Origin: an uncultured Collinsella sp.
Lineage (GTDB): Bacteria > Actinomycetota > Coriobacteriia > Coriobacteriales > Coriobacteriaceae
Direction: 5' to 3'
Assembly: GCA_900551205.1 (NCBI GenBank)
Contig: URUW01000090.1
Coordinates: 1-7,172, forward strand
Length of the DNA stretch: 7,172 bases
Shown: positions 6,150 to 7,172 of the stretch, piece after piece
Position numbering within the stretch: the stretch's first letter is position 1
Layout: each line of letters opens with the position of its first letter
Position numbers and translations under genes: made by a program
Notes under the pieces: generated by a model
What the model was told of the DNA's origin: nothing
What the model saw: the letters and a program-made list of their open reading frames with translations, nothing else
The model's database searches: none

Positions 6150-6183
6150 TGTTTGCACTGCTAAGGCTCTAGCCGCTCGACCG

Positions 6184-7119
6184 CTAGTTTCCCTGTGCGC
6201 CCGAAATGCCGTTTTGCAGGGCATTCCAGGCGTTCGTTGCCATATCGCCCAGGTTCTGTGCGGTATCGCCCAGCTCTTGGGCCTTGTCTCCCAACTCCTG
6301 CGCCTTGTTGCTCAGGTCCTCCAGCGTGTTGGAACTCGAGCTGTCCGTGGTGCCCTGGTCGCCGGACGCATTGCCCGACAAGCTGTCTTTGCGCGTGAGC
6401 TGAATCTCGAGGTTACCGTTGTCGTTATAGTAGGCAGACGTCACGACCCAGTTGGCGTCGACAACAGGCGTCGAGCCGTCATCGGTCAGAATCACGGCAT
6501 TCGAAAGATCGGCCCCGCGCGACTTGAGGAGCTTCTTGGCGTTAGACCAGTACTGACCCGGGATATCGCTCAGGTAGACGGCGCCGGACTGGGTCGTCTC
6601 GGTCTGCCCTGCCGTGGTATCAGTCGTGGCGCCCCGCTTGTTGAGCATGCCCGACACGATGGCAAACACAACCGACAGGGCAAAGAAGATCGCCAGCACA
6701 ATCAGGATTTTTTTGATCACGCTCGACGAACGCGAAGACTTCTTCTCCTCGTCCTCGCCATACTGAGGGATAGACTTGGGATACTCACGATACGGCTCGC
6801 GCGCATATCGGTCGCGCGACTCGTAGCGCGGCTGTGCCGTGCGCGGCATATATGTCGTCTGCTGAGGTTGCGGAATGGGGTTTTGCAGCAAGTCATCATA
6901 AGGGTTTGCCGCCGCGCTTCCGTAGGGACTCTGCGACGAGGCGCCATACGGGTCCTGCGCCGCGTTCCCGTAATTCACAACGCGCGTGGGATCGGCCGAC
7001 GCCTGCGTCGTATCGGGGGCAGCGTAGCCGGGATTCGGCACGACGCGGGTCTCATCGGCGCCATTGCCCGTCCGCGGGGAGCCGTAGCCACCCATTACGG
7101 TCGTCTTATCCTGGTCCAT
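6184..7119 (-). CDS. Single-pass membrane protein with PASTA-like external segment and heptad repeats
   Basis: A 311-residue protein not matched to a named family. Residues 1-133 are a probably disordered cytoplasmic arm rich in P, Q, Y, S and R. It has repeated PYG/PYD units (57-59, 65-67, 73-75) and three related motifs, DKTTVM (4-9), DETRVV (22-27) and DPTRVV (43-48). KK at 136-137 precedes a membrane helix at about 138-159, and the positive side predicts an inside N-terminus. Residues 164-180 are a T/Q/G linker. Residues 181-244 (YLSDIPGQYWSNAKKLLKSRG, then a strand-rich half ending LEIQLTRK) resemble one PASTA-type domain in layout. After a Ser/Gly linker come four heptads at 269-296, starting LSNKAQE, LGDKAQE, LGDTAQN and LGDMATN, a likely amphipathic coiled coil. 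A role as an envelope sensor or scaffold linked to Ser/Thr kinase signalling is inference. The start at 7119 is supported by AAAGGA. Confidence 0.88.
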   Translation of the reverse strand: MDQDKTTVMGGYGSPRTGNGADETRVVPNPGYAAPDTTQASADPTRVVNYGNAAQDPYGASSQSPYGSAAANPYDDLLQNPIPQPQQTTYMPRTAQPRYESRDRYAREPYREYPKSIPQYGEDEEKKSSRSSSVIKKILIVLAIFFALSVVFAIVSGMLNKRGATTDTTAGQTETTQSGAVYLSDIPGQYWSNAKKLLKSRGADLSNAVILTDDGSTPVVDANWVVTSAYYNDNGNLEIQLTRKDSLSGNASGDQGTTDSSSSNTLEDLSNKAQELGDKAQELGDTAQNLGDMATNAWNALQNGISGAQGN

Positions 7120-7127
7120 GCAACGAT

Positions 7128-7135
7128 TCCTTTCC
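7128..7135 (-). promoter_or_regulatory. Ribosome binding site of the membrane protein gene
   Basis: The minus strand reads GGAAAGGA, ending eight bases before the ATG at 7119. This is a good Shine-Dalgarno match and fixes the start. Confidence 0.75.
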
Positions 7136-7164
7136 GTCGCCCGTAAGCATCAAGTTATCCATGC

Positions 7165-7170
7165 ATTCTA
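7165..7170 (-). promoter_or_regulatory. Possible -10 box of the membrane protein gene
   Basis: TAGAAT on the minus strand matches TATAAT at 5 of 6 positions, at a distance that would give a leader of about 38 bases. The -35 would lie outside the window. Confidence 0.35.
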
Positions 7171-7172
7171 CC

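Noticed and set aside
1..7172. CRISPR array in the window
   Set aside because: No direct repeats of 30-40 bases with regular spacing were seen on either strand. The array must lie outside, probably to the left of the cas genes.

Overview
The window looks like a piece of a Coriobacteriia genome (Collinsella/Olsenella-type gut actinobacterium). This is inferred from the protein style, the GC-rich housekeeping genes and a type II-A-like Cas9; it was not tested by any search. It holds four protein genes and one confident non-coding RNA.

Left part (1-3111): a type II CRISPR-Cas locus, cut by the left edge. The minus strand carries the first 981 codons of cas9, with the RuvC-I, bridge helix, recognition lobe, RuvC-II and complete HNH regions. 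RuvC-III and the PAM-interacting part lie beyond position 1, as must any cas1, cas2, csn2 and the spacer array; no array is visible here. Immediately upstream of cas9, on the opposite strand, is a tracrRNA. It has an anti-repeat ending in GAGTCAAAAT, a GGC-TTT-GCC nexus, two further hairpins and a strong intrinsic terminator. The proposed tracrRNA promoter lies inside the first codons of cas9. The 5' end of the RNA would then be antisense to the cas9 ribosome binding site, a layout that could couple tracrRNA and Cas9 levels.

Middle (3112-6149): a minus-strand gene for a protein with two duplicated CxxC-CxxC zinc ribbons, function unknown. Its frame is broken by an apparent one-base deletion near 3611-3625. 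It has a terminator downstream and a perfect inverted repeat over its proposed -10 box. Divergent from it is a plus-strand cation diffusion facilitator (CDF) transporter whose four site-A ligands read N-D-D-D, the pattern of MntE-type manganese exporters, with an extended C-terminus. A 16-bp bidirectional terminator follows.

Right (6184-7172): a convergent minus-strand gene for a single-pass membrane protein. It has a disordered cytoplasmic N-terminus with three T-x-V motifs, an external PASTA-like segment and four C-terminal heptads. It may be part of Ser/Thr kinase/FHA signalling, but that is inference.

The cas9-tracrRNA unit is functionally separate from the other three genes. The most interesting stretch is the 360-base divergent region between cas9 and the zinc-ribbon gene.
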